DNA of 64,000 nucleotides from assembly GCF_004208535.1 (NCBI RefSeq), contig NZ_SGIS01000015.1:43785-107784 (forward strand), read 5' to 3'. Position numbers and translations under genes: made by a program. Shown here in pieces: positions 44,304-52,500 of the stretch (positions are counted from its first letter, which is position 1; the number at the start of each line of letters is the position of its first letter). Source of the stretch: Sphingomonas populi (GTDB lineage: Bacteria > Pseudomonadota > Alphaproteobacteria > Sphingomonadales > Sphingomonadaceae). The notes under the pieces are model-generated. The model did not search any database, had not been told where the DNA came from, and saw only the letters and a program-made list of their open reading frames with translations.

Positions 44304-46250
44304 CTACCGCGCGACCGCCATCGTCCGCCGATATAGGCCAGCCGCCAGTGCGATGAAGCACAATGTCCCGGCGATCAGCGCGATGCCGGCAAAGCCCGGC
44401 CCGACCAAAGCGAGCGGCGCGTCGCTGCCGGTCAGATACACGATGAACGCGAACGCGACGCCCCACAGGCTCTCGCCGACGATCAGCCCGGTCGCGGTCA
44501 GCGTGCCCATCCGCTCTGCCACTTCGGGATTGCCGCTGCGGCGCGCCCAGCGATCGTAGAAGAAACCAACCACGGAGCCGGTGACGGTCGGCAGGATCAC
44601 CGACATCGGCAAATAGATGCCGAGCGCGACGCCGAGCGGCGGCAGCCGCAGCAGCTTGAGCTGCCCGAGCAGTTCGTCGAGCACGATCAGCGCCACGCCC
44701 GCGAGTGCGCCGTAGCCGAGCATCGTCCAGTTGGCGTCGCCCGACAGCACGCCCTTGGCGAGCGCCGAGATCAACCCCGCTTGCGGCGCGGCCAGCGCGT
44801 TCGGCCCGGCGCCCGGCGCGCCGACGAAGCCGATGCCGGTGTTGAGGACGTTGAGCACCGGCGGGATGATGAGCGAGCCGAACACCACGCCGATCACCAG
44901 CGCGACCTGCTGCTTCCACGGCGTCGCGCCGACGAGCTGGCCGGTCTTGAGATCCTGAAGGTTGTCGTTCGAGATCGTCGCGACCCCGAACACGATGCCG
45001 GTGACGATCAGCGCATAAGCGATCAGCGCGCGCGTGGTGTCTTCGCCGGGATGCTGGCCGAACAGCCCGACCAACAGCAGCGCCGAGCCGATCGCGGCGA
45101 GGATGCCGATCCCCGACACTGGCGAATTGGACGCGCCGATCAGCCCGGCCATATAGCCGCACACCGCCGCGATCATCAGCCCGGCGACGAGGATGAAGAC
45201 GAGCGCGCCAGCGATCAGCAGCACCGCCGATCCCGACAGCGCGCCGCCCGCCAGCACGTCCCACAGCAGCCACACGATCGGGAGCAAGGTCAGCAGCGCG
45301 GCGGCGCCGACCCACAGGATCGGCAGGTCGCGTTCTTCGAGTGCCAGCGTCTCGCCGCCTTTGCGCGCGGCACTCGCCGCCAGCGCGGAACGAACACCGC
45401 CGAGCACCGGGCCGGCAATCCGCAGCAGCGTCCAGATCGCCGACACGCCGATCACGCCCGCGCCGAAGAAGCGCACCTGCCCCTTGAAGATCGCGCCGAC
45501 CCAATCGGCGACGTCGCCGGGCATCGGCTGCGCGGCGGTCATCAGTGGCACCAGCACGAACCAGCCGATGACGAGGCCGAGCCCCATCGCCGCACCGACC
45601 GAAATGCCGACAAGATGGCCGACGCCTAGCAAAGCGAACGAAAGGCTCCCAGAAATCCCCGTCGCGCCCGCGCCAACGCGGAAAGCGGTGGCGGCGGTGT
45701 CGGTGATGATCTTGGTCTGCGTCGCGATCGCGAAGCCGGCAGAGGCGAGGCTGTTGACGACCAGCACTTTCAGGCCGGCGGCACTTTCCTCGCCGCCCTC
45801 GCGCGATCCCGCGCCGACTTCGAGCACTTCGGCGGCGGCGACACCCTCCGGGTAGGGCAGGTCGGTATCGACCACCAGCGCGCGCCTGAGCGGCACCGAG
45901 AACATCACGCCGAGGATACCGCCCGTCGCGGTGATGAGCGCGGTCTGCACATAAGGGAAGCCCTGCCACCAGCCGATCATGACGAGGCCGGGCAGCACGA
46001 AGATGATCGCCGACAGCGTGCCCGCTGCACTCGCGATCGTCTGGACGATGTTGTTCTCCAGAATCGACCCGCCCGGCAGCAGCCGCAGGATCGCCATTGA
46101 GATCACCGCCGCCGGTATCGAGGTGGCGAAGGTCAGCCCGACCTTCAGGCCGAGATAGACGTTGGCGGCGGTGAAGAAGAGCGTGATGATCCCGCCGAGG
46201 ATCACACCGCGAAAGGTGAGTTCGGCGAGCGGCTTGGCGGTGGTCTGCAT
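44304..46250 (-). CDS. OPT family oligopeptide transporter
   Basis: 648-residue membrane protein with roughly fifteen helices. Family features: ELTFRGVILGGIITLFFTAA, NVYLGLKVGLTFATSIPAAV, ENNIVQTIASAAGTLSAIIF, PYPEGVAAAEVLEVG, and SNDNLQDLKTGQLVGATPWK. OPT proteins of this bacterial branch import oligopeptides or metal chelates by proton symport. ATG 46250 is the natural N-terminus (MQTTAKPLAELTF); an upstream open frame to 46874 is antisense to the lipid kinase. The TAG stop is at 44304. Confidence 0.9.
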   Translation of the reverse strand: MQTTAKPLAELTFRGVILGGIITLFFTAANVYLGLKVGLTFATSIPAAVISMAILRLLPGGSILENNIVQTIASAAGTLSAIIFVLPGLVMIGWWQGFPYVQTALITATGGILGVMFSVPLRRALVVDTDLPYPEGVAAAEVLEVGAGSREGGEESAAGLKVLVVNSLASAGFAIATQTKIITDTAATAFRVGAGATGISGSLSFALLGVGHLVGISVGAAMGLGLVIGWFVLVPLMTAAQPMPGDVADWVGAIFKGQVRFFGAGVIGVSAIWTLLRIAGPVLGGVRSALAASAARKGGETLALEERDLPILWVGAAALLTLLPIVWLLWDVLAGGALSGSAVLLIAGALVFILVAGLMIAAVCGYMAGLIGASNSPVSGIGILAAIGSALLLVGLFGQHPGEDTTRALIAYALIVTGIVFGVATISNDNLQDLKTGQLVGATPWKQQVALVIGVVFGSLIIPPVLNVLNTGIGFVGAPGAGPNALAAPQAGLISALAKGVLSGDANWTMLGYGALAGVALIVLDELLGQLKLLRLPPLGVALGIYLPMSVILPTVTGSVVGFFYDRWARRSGNPEVAERMGTLTATGLIVGESLWGVAFAFIVYLTGSDAPLALVGPGFAGIALIAGTLCFIALAAGLYRRTMAVAR

Positions 46251-46359
46251 CGTTCGAGGTTGCCCGATCGCAAGCCAGAAGCACAGCCCTTTTTCTCCCT
46301 CCGCCTTCGGGAGAGGTTCACCGAATGGGGCCTTTTTCGCCTCCGCGCGTTGGCGCGGC

Positions 46360-47190
46360 ATGAAGAGCATCTGGTTCATCACCAACCCCGCGTCCGGCTC
46401 GGCCACCGGCGCCAAGGTCGATGCGCTCGTCGCGGTGTTCGAGGAGCGTGGGCTGGCGCTGGTCGGCCGCACCGCATTCCCCAAGGACGACCTGCCGACC
46501 GGGGACGCGCTCGACGCGGCCGGCGCCGATACCGTCGTGCTGTTCGCGGGCGACGGCACGATCAACGCCGCCGTCTGCGCGCTCGCCAAATGGGACGGCG
46601 CGATCCTGATCCTGCCGGGCGGCACGATGAACCTGCTCGCCAAGGAACTGCACGGCGCTGCCGACCCCGCCACGATTATCCATGCCGCGCACGAGCGCGG
46701 CGAGATCGTGTCGCTGCCGTTCGTCGAGGCCGGGCGGCACCGCGCGCTGGTCGGGCTGATCCTCGGCCCGGCGACGAGCTGGGTCCACGCGCGCGAACTG
46801 GTGCGGTCGGGCAAGCTGCGCGGGCTCGTGCGCGCGCTGCGGCACGGGATACGGCGCACCTTCTCGCGCGGCATCCGGCTGGAGGGCGTGCCGGGGCTCG
46901 AGCATCACGCGCAGGCAGTGTTTGTGCGACCGGGCAAGGAACGGCTCGATATCGCCGCAGTCGATGCGCGCGATTTCCGCTCGATCGCGGCGCTCGGCTG
47001 GGAGTGGCTGACCGGCGACTGGGTCGCGGCGCGTGCGGTGACGCAAGTGTTCGCCGAGCGCTTCCGCATCGGCAGCCGCAAGCCTGTCCTCGCCTTGTTC
47101 GATGGCGAGCCGGTGATGCTCGACCCCGCCACGGAGATTTGTGGCGGCGAGACGAGGAAGATGTTCGTTCGTACGCTGAAGGCAGGTTAA
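46360..47190 (+). CDS. Diacylglycerol/sphingosine kinase-family lipid kinase
   Basis: 276 residues. Catalytic-domain motifs: WFITNPASGSATGAK, the nucleotide-binding VVLFAGDGTINAAVCALAK (AGDGT for the usual GGDGT) and LPGGTMNLLAKELHG. The C-terminal lid domain is present. The substrate could be diacylglycerol, or in a sphingomonad a sphingoid or other lipid. It reads divergently from the OPT gene and is followed 13 bases later by a phosphoesterase. Confidence 0.86.
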   Translation: MKSIWFITNPASGSATGAKVDALVAVFEERGLALVGRTAFPKDDLPTGDALDAAGADTVVLFAGDGTINAAVCALAKWDGAILILPGGTMNLLAKELHGAADPATIIHAAHERGEIVSLPFVEAGRHRALVGLILGPATSWVHARELVRSGKLRGLVRALRHGIRRTFSRGIRLEGVPGLEHHAQAVFVRPGKERLDIAAVDARDFRSIAALGWEWLTGDWVAARAVTQVFAERFRIGSRKPVLALFDGEPVMLDPATEICGGETRKMFVRTLKAG

Positions 47191-47203
47191 CCGGGGAAAT
47201 GCG

Positions 47204-47971
47204 ATGATCCGACTGTTCCACGTCAGCGACGTGCATTTCGGCCGGGAGGACCGCGAGGCGATCGCGTGGTTCAATGACGTCGTCCACAAGGAGCAGCCCG
47301 ATGCGGTCGTGATGACCGGCGATCTGACGATCAGGGCGCGCCGCCGCGAGTTCGCCGATGGTCTCGCCTGGTTGCAGGGGCTTGGCGTGCCGGTGACGGT
47401 CGAAGTCGGCAATCACGATCTGCCCTATTTCAATCTGTTTGAGCGGTTCTTCCGTCCGTATCAGCGCTATGCTTCGGTGGAGCGGATGATCGAACAGCCG
47501 CTCGAACTGCCCGGCGTGACGATCGTGCCGATGGTGACGACCGCACGCTTCCAGTGGCGGTTCAACTGGTCGAAGGGCTATGTCGCGCGAGGTGAACTCG
47601 CCAAGACGCTCGCGCTGGTCCGCGCGGCCCGGCCGGATACCCGCGTCTTCATCGCCTGCCACCACCCGCTGATCGAGCCGCACACGCGCATGTCCGCGCA
47701 GACGCATCGCGGTGCCGAGGCGTTGCAGGCGCTCGCCGAGGCCGGGGCGGACGCGGTGCTGACGGGGCATGTCCACGATCCGTTCGATATCGCCCACGAC
47801 ATCGACGGCCACCCGATCCGGCTGATCGGCGCGGGGACGCTATCGGAACGCACCCGCGAGACGCCGCCGTCGTTCAACGAGATTCGCGTTGGCGCTGACG
47901 GCTTTTCGGTCAAGGTTCGCACGCTCGCGCCGGAGCCGGATGTGCGATTGCCGGTGGAGCAGGTGGCGTAG
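47204..47971 (+). CDS. Calcineurin-like metallophosphoesterase
   Basis: 255-residue phosphoesterase with all five metal-site blocks in order: LFHVSDVHFGREDRE, VMTGDLTIRA, VEVGNHDLPY, IACHHPLIEP and DAVLTGHVHDPFD. Related to cyclic-nucleotide or phospholipid phosphodiesterases of the CpdA/LpxH superfamily; LpxH identity is unlikely given its different motif spacing. A GGGGAAA ribosome site lies ahead of the ATG. Operon with the lipid kinase (13-base gap) suggests lipid phosphate turnover, which is inference. A family D palindrome follows its stop after 14 bases. Confidence 0.88.
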   Translation: MIRLFHVSDVHFGREDREAIAWFNDVVHKEQPDAVVMTGDLTIRARRREFADGLAWLQGLGVPVTVEVGNHDLPYFNLFERFFRPYQRYASVERMIEQPLELPGVTIVPMVTTARFQWRFNWSKGYVARGELAKTLALVRAARPDTRVFIACHHPLIEPHTRMSAQTHRGAEALQALAEAGADAVLTGHVHDPFDIAHDIDGHPIRLIGAGTLSERTRETPPSFNEIRVGADGFSVKVRTLAPEPDVRLPVEQVA

Positions 47972-47985
47972 CGGTTTCTCCTTAC

Positions 47986-48058
47986 GTCACCCCAGCGCAC
48001 GCTGGGGGTCTTTGTGGGGCGAATTTAGTGGAAGACCCCAGCTTGCGCTGGGGGTGAC
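47986..48058. repeat. Family D palindromic element
   Basis: 73 bases; arms GTCACCCCAGCGCACGCTGG and, at the right end, CTTGCGCTGGGGGTGAC, about 27 bases each with one or two mismatches. It lies between the converging phosphoesterase and mtnA genes and could terminate both. A half copy is at 53944-53968. Confidence 0.85.
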
Positions 48059-48079
48059 GAACTCTGCCGGGCGTGGAGG

Positions 48080-49111
48080 TCAAATCCGGTCGAGCAGCCC
48101 CCGCTCGGTGAGATAGCCGGTTACCAGCCGCGCCGGCGTCACGTCGAACGCTGGATTGGCGGCGGACGACGCGGTGACGCGGATTCTGCCGCCTTCGCCT
48201 GTGACATGCGTCACCTCGGCCTGCTCACGCTCCTCGATCGGGATGTCGGCGCCGGTCGCGGTGTTCGCATCGAAGGTCGTGTAGGGCAGCGCGACGTAGA
48301 ACGGCACGGCGTTGTCGTGCGCGGCGAGCGCCTTCAGATAGGTGCCGATCTTGTTGCAGACGTCGCCGTTCGCGGTGACGCGATCGGTGCCGACGATCAC
48401 CGCATCGACTTGCCCCCGCATCATCAGGTGCCCGCCGGCATTGTCGGCGATGACGGTGTGTGGAACGCCATGCCCGGCTAACTCGAACGCGGTCAGCAAA
48501 GCGCCCTGGTTGCGCGGGCGAGTCTCGTCGACCCAGACGTGGACTGGAATGCCGGCATCGTGCGCGAGATAGATCGGCGCCGTCGCGGTGCCGTAATCGA
48601 CCGTGGCCAGCCAGCCGGCATTGCAATGGGTGAGGATGTTGAGCGGGCGATCGGGGTGCCTGGCGTGCAGATCGCGCAGCAGCGCGAGGCCGTGCTCGCC
48701 GATCGCCTTGTTGAGCGCGACATCCTCGTCGCAGATCGCATCGGCGCGCGCGAACGCGGCGTGCGCGCGGTCGCCGGGCGCGAGTGGGCGCACCGCTTCG
48801 GCGACCTGTTCCAAAGCCCAGCGCAGGTTGACCGCGGTCGGCCGCGCCTCAGCGAGCAGCGTGAAGGCGGCGTCGAGGCTTGCGTCCGAACCATCCTGGG
48901 CGAGCGCCATCGCTAGGCCATAGGCTGCGGTGGCGCCGATCAGCGGCGCGCCGCGCGTCCACATCTCGCGGATGGCGATCTCTGCGTCGCGCGCCGAGCG
49001 AAGCTCGACCCAGACGATCTCCCACGGTAACCGCCGCTGGTCGAGGATGCGCGCGCCCTTGCCGTCGGCGGTACGGGTGATCGAGCGTTGATGCGTGTTT
49101 TCGAGGATCAT
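48080..49111 (-). CDS. mtnA: S-methyl-5-thioribose-1-phosphate isomerase
   Basis: 343 residues of methionine salvage, converting methylthioribose-1-phosphate to methylthioribulose-1-phosphate. Hallmarks: MWTRGAPLIGATAAYGLAMA, THCNAGWLATVDYGTATAPI with the catalytic Cys, and VIVGTDRVTANGDVCNKIGT with the catalytic Asp. The ATG at 49111 is right; residues further upstream in frame are translated family E repeat. It is last in mtnBDCA and separated from mtnC by that repeat. Confidence 0.95.
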   Translation of the reverse strand: MILENTHQRSITRTADGKGARILDQRRLPWEIVWVELRSARDAEIAIREMWTRGAPLIGATAAYGLAMALAQDGSDASLDAAFTLLAEARPTAVNLRWALEQVAEAVRPLAPGDRAHAAFARADAICDEDVALNKAIGEHGLALLRDLHARHPDRPLNILTHCNAGWLATVDYGTATAPIYLAHDAGIPVHVWVDETRPRNQGALLTAFELAGHGVPHTVIADNAGGHLMMRGQVDAVIVGTDRVTANGDVCNKIGTYLKALAAHDNAVPFYVALPYTTFDANTATGADIPIEEREQAEVTHVTGEGGRIRVTASSAANPAFDVTPARLVTGYLTERGLLDRI

Positions 49112-49130
49112 GTTGCTATTCCCTCCACCC

Positions 49131-49209
49131 GTTCCCCCGCGAAAGCGGGGGTCCAGAGCCAAGAACGGCATCGCTGCTTGGCTCTGGACCCCCGCTTTCG
49201 CGGGGGAAC
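49131..49209. repeat. Family E palindromic element, copy 2 (between mtnC and mtnA)
   Basis: 79 bases with two 33-base arms that are perfect complements: the left begins GTTCCCCCGCGAAAGCGGGG and continues TCCAGAGCCAAG, the right is its exact reverse. The 13-base loop is AACGGCATCGCTG. It fills the gap between mtnC and mtnA inside an operon. Confidence 0.92.
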
Positions 49210-49223
49210 GGGTTCAGTGTTTC

Positions 49224-49856
49224 TCAAACGGATACCTCGTCGAACGTCGCGATATCGCCAGCGCCGCCGGCGCGGTCGATCAGCAGCGCCTCCATCCCGG
49301 CACTCCGCGCCGCGGCGATCTCCTCCGCGATGTCGGACAGGAACAGCACTTCATCGGCCGCAACGCCGATCGCGTCGGCGATCTTCGCATAGGACGCCGC
49401 TTCGCGCTTTGGCCCGGTCGTCGTGTCGAAATAGCCTGAGAACAGCGGCGTCAGATCGCCCGCATCGCTGTACCCGAACAGCAGCTTCTGCGCAGCGACC
49501 GAGCCGGAGGAGAACACGTACAGCGCCACCCCCGCCGCATGCCAGCGCCGCAGCGCCGCCACCGCATCGGCATAGACATGGCCGGTGAAAGCGCCGCTCG
49601 CATAGCCGTCCGCCCAGATCATGCCCTGCAGCGTCTTGAGCGGGGTCGCCTTGCGGTCCTCGTCGATCCAGCGCAGCAGCGTGGCGATCGGATCGCCGGG
49701 CTCAGCCGCTTCGACTTCAGCGAGGATTGGCGCGGCTTCCGCCGGGTGTGCCGCCACATACGCCGGCAGATGCGCGCGCGCATAGGGGAACAGTATGTCC
49801 GCGACGAACGACAGGCTCGTCGTGGTGCCCTCGATATCGGTGAGGATCGCTCTCAC
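49224..49856 (-). CDS. mtnC: Acireductone synthase (enolase-phosphatase E1)
   Basis: 210-residue HAD enzyme doing the enolisation and dephosphorylation steps of methionine salvage. The Asp nucleophile is in [20 protein letters not shown]; further motifs are [38 protein letters not shown] and [19 protein letters not shown]. It starts at GTG 49856, sharing GTGA with the mtnD stop. Length matches the family. Confidence 0.95.
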   Translation of the reverse strand: MRAILTDIEGTTTSLSFVADILFPYARAHLPAYVAAHPAEAAPILAEVEAAEPGDPIATLLRWIDEDRKATPLKTLQGMIWADGYASGAFTGHVYADAVAALRRWHAAGVALYVFSSGSVAAQKLLFGYSDAGDLTPLFSGYFDTTTGPKREAASYAKIADAIGVAADEVLFLSDIAEEIAAARSAGMEALLIDRAGGAGDIATFDEVSV

Positions 49857-50392
49857 GCGGTCGCCGGTTCGTGGCGCGGGAAGCGCTCGGCGATGGCGTC
49901 GCCGGTGAAGCGCGCGATCCAGCCATCGGGGTTGCGGAACAGCCGGATCGCGGTGAAGCTCGGGGCTGGCCCCATGTCGAACCAGTGCGGCATGCCCGCC
50001 GGCACCGAGATGAGATCGCCCTGCGTACAGAGCATGTTGAACACGCGGCCGCCCGCGTGGAGCGTGAACAGCCCTTCGCCAGCGACGAAGAAACGCACTT
50101 CGTCCTCGCCGTGGGTATGTTCGGACAGGAACTTCTGCCGCAGCGTGGCGCGCTCGGGATGGTCGGCGGTCATCGTGATCGTGTCGACCGAGAGATAGCC
50201 GCCCTCCGCCTTGAGCCGCGCGATCTCGGGCGCATACGCGGTGAGGATGTCGGCGCCGCCGGTTTCGCGTGTCGCCCAGCGCTCGAACCGCACGCCGACC
50301 AGCGCCAGTTCGGCGGCGATCCGCGCGCCGTCCTCGGTACCGAGCAGCGCGGTGGCGCCATCGGCCTCGTCGAACACCTGCAAGCGGCTCAT
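49853..50392 (-). CDS. mtnD: Acireductone dioxygenase (ARD)
   Basis: 179-residue cupin. The metal ligands are in [19 protein letters not shown] (His-x-His, Glu) and in GMPHWFDMG (His). It oxidises acireductone to the methionine keto-acid precursor when iron is bound, or to other products with nickel. The ATG overlaps the mtnB stop as ATGA and the TGA overlaps the mtnC GTG. Confidence 0.95.
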   Translation of the reverse strand: MSRLQVFDEADGATALLGTEDGARIAAELALVGVRFERWATRETGGADILTAYAPEIARLKAEGGYLSVDTITMTADHPERATLRQKFLSEHTHGEDEVRFFVAGEGLFTLHAGGRVFNMLCTQGDLISVPAGMPHWFDMGPAPSFTAIRLFRNPDGWIARFTGDAIAERFPRHEPATA

Positions 50393-51006
50393 GCCCTGAA
50401 ACTCCTCTCGGCGCGTTCGGTCGCGACCATGAACTCGATCGCTTCGATCACGCGCTCGGCCTCCGCCATGTCGCTGCCCCAGCCGTACAGGCCGTGGCTG
50501 CGGATAAGATAGGCCGGCGGTGCGCCCGCCGCCAGCAACGCGGGCGTGATCGCGGCATCGATCACCGCCATGTCCTGGCTGTTGTCGACGATCGGCAGGA
50601 CCACGGAGGCATCGTGCGTAACATTGCCCGGGAGCGCCTTGAGCATCTCATGCCCGGTGAAGGTGAAGCCATCGCCCGCCACCGCGCGGCTCAGCCCGAC
50701 GCTATCCGGGCTGTGGCTGTGCAGTACCGCGCCCGCTTCCGGGAACGATCGGTAGAGGGCGAGGTGCAGCGCGGTTTCCGCCGAGGGCCTTTTGCCGTCG
50801 AGCGACGCGCCATCGGCGGAGACGCGCATCACGTCGTCCTCGCTCAGCCGCCCCTTGTGCCGCCCCGACACGGTGACCGCGAAACTGCCGTCGTCGAGCC
50901 GCACCGAATAATTGCCCGAGGTTGCCGGCGCCCAGCCCTTGCCGTCGAGCCAGCGCCCAACCGCGACGATCTGCCGCCTCGCCTCGGCGAAGGAGATGGC
51001 GGTCAT
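50389..51006 (-). CDS. mtnB: Methylthioribulose-1-phosphate dehydratase
   Basis: 205-residue class II aldolase-fold, zinc-dependent dehydratase of methionine salvage. Motifs: [39 protein letters not shown] with the His-x-His zinc ligands, and [12 protein letters not shown]. It is the first gene of mtnBDCA. The ATG is only 23 bases after the 3' CCA of tRNA-Gly on the same strand, with no clear ribosome site and no visible SAM riboswitch. Confidence 0.95.
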   Translation of the reverse strand: MTAISFAEARRQIVAVGRWLDGKGWAPATSGNYSVRLDDGSFAVTVSGRHKGRLSEDDVMRVSADGASLDGKRPSAETALHLALYRSFPEAGAVLHSHSPDSVGLSRAVAGDGFTFTGHEMLKALPGNVTHDASVVLPIVDNSQDMAVIDAAITPALLAAGAPPAYLIRSHGLYGWGSDMAEAERVIEAIEFMVATERAERSFRA

Positions 51007-51029
51007 GCGTGTGGCTCTACCGGAAAAGG

Positions 51030-51103
51030 TGGAGCGGGTAACGGGAATCGAACCCGTGTATTCAGCTTGGAAGGCTGCTGTACTACCATTGTACTATACC
51101 CGC
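51030..51103 (-). tRNA. tRNA-Gly (anticodon TCC)
   Basis: 74 bases including encoded CCA. Acceptor GCGGGTA pairs with TACCCGC before TCCA, the D-arm holds AATGGTAGTA, the anticodon loop is CTTCCAA with TCC in position 34-36, and the T-arm is CGGGTTCGATTCCCG. It reads GGA codons (and with wobble GGG). The mtnB start lies 23 bases downstream. Confidence 0.96.
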
Positions 51104-51113
51104 GTTGCGCGGG

Positions 51114-51142
51114 GAGATACCGGCAAGCCGCCGGCTGTGCAA
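51114..51142 (-). promoter_or_regulatory. Candidate sigma-70 promoter for tRNA-Gly
   Basis: On the minus strand, TTGCAC (51137-51142) and TATCTC (51114-51119) are 17 bases apart, close to the housekeeping consensus, and the -10 ends ten bases before the first tRNA base. A GC-rich discriminator (CCCCGCG) follows, as is usual for stable-RNA promoters. Confidence 0.55.
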
Positions 51143-51195
51143 GCACCCTCGAAGAGCTTTACGCGGCGCTAACCCTTGCCGCGCTACACGCCGCG

Positions 51196-52500
51196 ATGAT
51201 GTTTCACGATACCGACCTCGCGCGCGCCGCGCGTCTCGCCGATCCCCGGCCGCGGTCTGCGGTGAGCACCGGCTGCGGGCTGGCCGGCCTGGCCGGACTG
51301 TTGCTGTGGGTGGCGCTCGCGCGAACCTACGGCATGGACGGGCCGTATGCGGCGCTGCTGAACGTCGTCGCGTGCGGGCTGCCGATGGTGGTGTGGTCGG
51401 TGTTCGTCGACAAGGTTCACCGCAATCCCTCGACCGGGATCGACTGGTCGGCCGCCAAGCCTCTGCGTGAAACCTATGAGATCAGCCTGACCAAACTCGC
51501 GGGGCTGTGGCTCACCTGGGCGGGAATCGGCGTGGTTTATGGGCTGGAACGCTTCTATTGGGAGGGGAATTACAGCTTCGCGATGGGGTGCCTCGGCATC
51601 GCCGCGCCGGTGCTGTTCGCTGCGTCGATCCCCTATGTGCTGGTGCTGGACCGCTATCTGGTCGAACCCAGGGATGGTGCGTGGGCGCTCGGCGCGTGGT
51701 TGATGGGCCTCGATGAGCCGATCTCCGTGCAAGCGATCTACGCGCATCTGCGGAGCTGGGCGGTGAAGGGCTTCTTCCTCGCCTTCATGCTGGCGATCGT
51801 GCCGCCCGGCTTCGGTGACTTCATCCGCGCCGACACGGGGCTGGTCCTCCACGATCCGGTCGCGCTTGCCAACTGGCTCATCACCTTCATGTTCGTGATC
51901 GACGTCGCCTTCGCGACGGTCGGCTACATCCTGACGCTGCGCCCGCTCGATTCGCACATCCGCAGCGCCAACCCGTTCGCGGCGGCGTGGACGGCGGCGC
52001 TGATCTGCTATCCGCCGTTCGTGCTGATGGCCGACGGCGGTGTGCTCGATTACCATCCCGGCACGCGCGGGCCGGACGGCTGGACGATCTGGCTGGGCGG
52101 GCACCCGGTCCTGCTCGCCGCGACCGGCGCGGTGCTGGTCGCGCTGACCGCAATCTACGCCTGGGCGACGGTGGCGTTCGGCCTGCGCTTCTCGAACCTC
52201 ACGCATCGCGGCATCCTGACGCACGGGCCGTACCGCTTCACGCGGCACCCGGCCTATCTGTCGAAGAACTTGTTCTGGTTCATCTCGACTTTGCCGTTCC
52301 TCACGACGGGCAACTGGGTGGACGCAGTGCGCGCGACCGGGCTGATGGCGGTGACGGCTGGCGTCTATTACTGGCGCGCGAAGACCGAGGAACGGCATCT
52401 CGGCATGGACCCGGACTACCGCGCCTATTCGGAGTGGATGGCGCGCAATGGCGCGGTGCCACGCTTCTTCGGCTGGGTAGCGGGTCGGCGGAGCGCCTAG
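51196..52500 (+). CDS. ICMT-like membrane methyltransferase family protein
   Basis: 434 residues with about ten hydrophobic helices. The C-terminal ~130 residues carry the isoprenylcysteine carboxyl methyltransferase pattern HGPYRFTRHPAYLSKNLFWF followed by KTEERHLGMDPDYRAYSEWM. Members use SAM to methylate lipids or lipid-linked substrates, or are uncharacterised. The N-terminal membrane half is unusual in length and I do not recognise it. Start is ATG 51196 or 51199. The TAG overlaps the gshA stop by three bases. Confidence 0.78.
   Translation: MMFHDTDLARAARLADPRPRSAVSTGCGLAGLAGLLLWVALARTYGMDGPYAALLNVVACGLPMVVWSVFVDKVHRNPSTGIDWSAAKPLRETYEISLTKLAGLWLTWAGIGVVYGLERFYWEGNYSFAMGCLGIAAPVLFAASIPYVLVLDRYLVEPRDGAWALGAWLMGLDEPISVQAIYAHLRSWAVKGFFLAFMLAIVPPGFGDFIRADTGLVLHDPVALANWLITFMFVIDVAFATVGYILTLRPLDSHIRSANPFAAAWTAALICYPPFVLMADGGVLDYHPGTRGPDGWTIWLGGHPVLLAATGAVLVALTAIYAWATVAFGLRFSNLTHRGILTHGPYRFTRHPAYLSKNLFWFISTLPFLTTGNWVDAVRATGLMAVTAGVYYWRAKTEERHLGMDPDYRAYSEWMARNGAVPRFFGWVAGRRSA

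Noticed and set aside
46285..46312. Terminator or repeat between OPT and the lipid kinase
   Set aside because: TCTCCC/GGGAGA can pair weakly next to T-runs, but the genes are divergent here and the match to family F is too short to claim.
46250..46874. N-terminal extension of the OPT transporter
   Set aside because: It is antisense to the lipid kinase and lacks any ribosome site. The family N-terminus starts at 46250.
51007..51029. SAM riboswitch before mtnB
   Set aside because: Only 23 bases separate the tRNA from mtnB, too little for any known SAM-sensing fold.
51030..51103. Integration (att) site of a genomic island at tRNA-Gly
   Set aside because: No duplicated tRNA 3' end, integrase or compositional shift was seen nearby.
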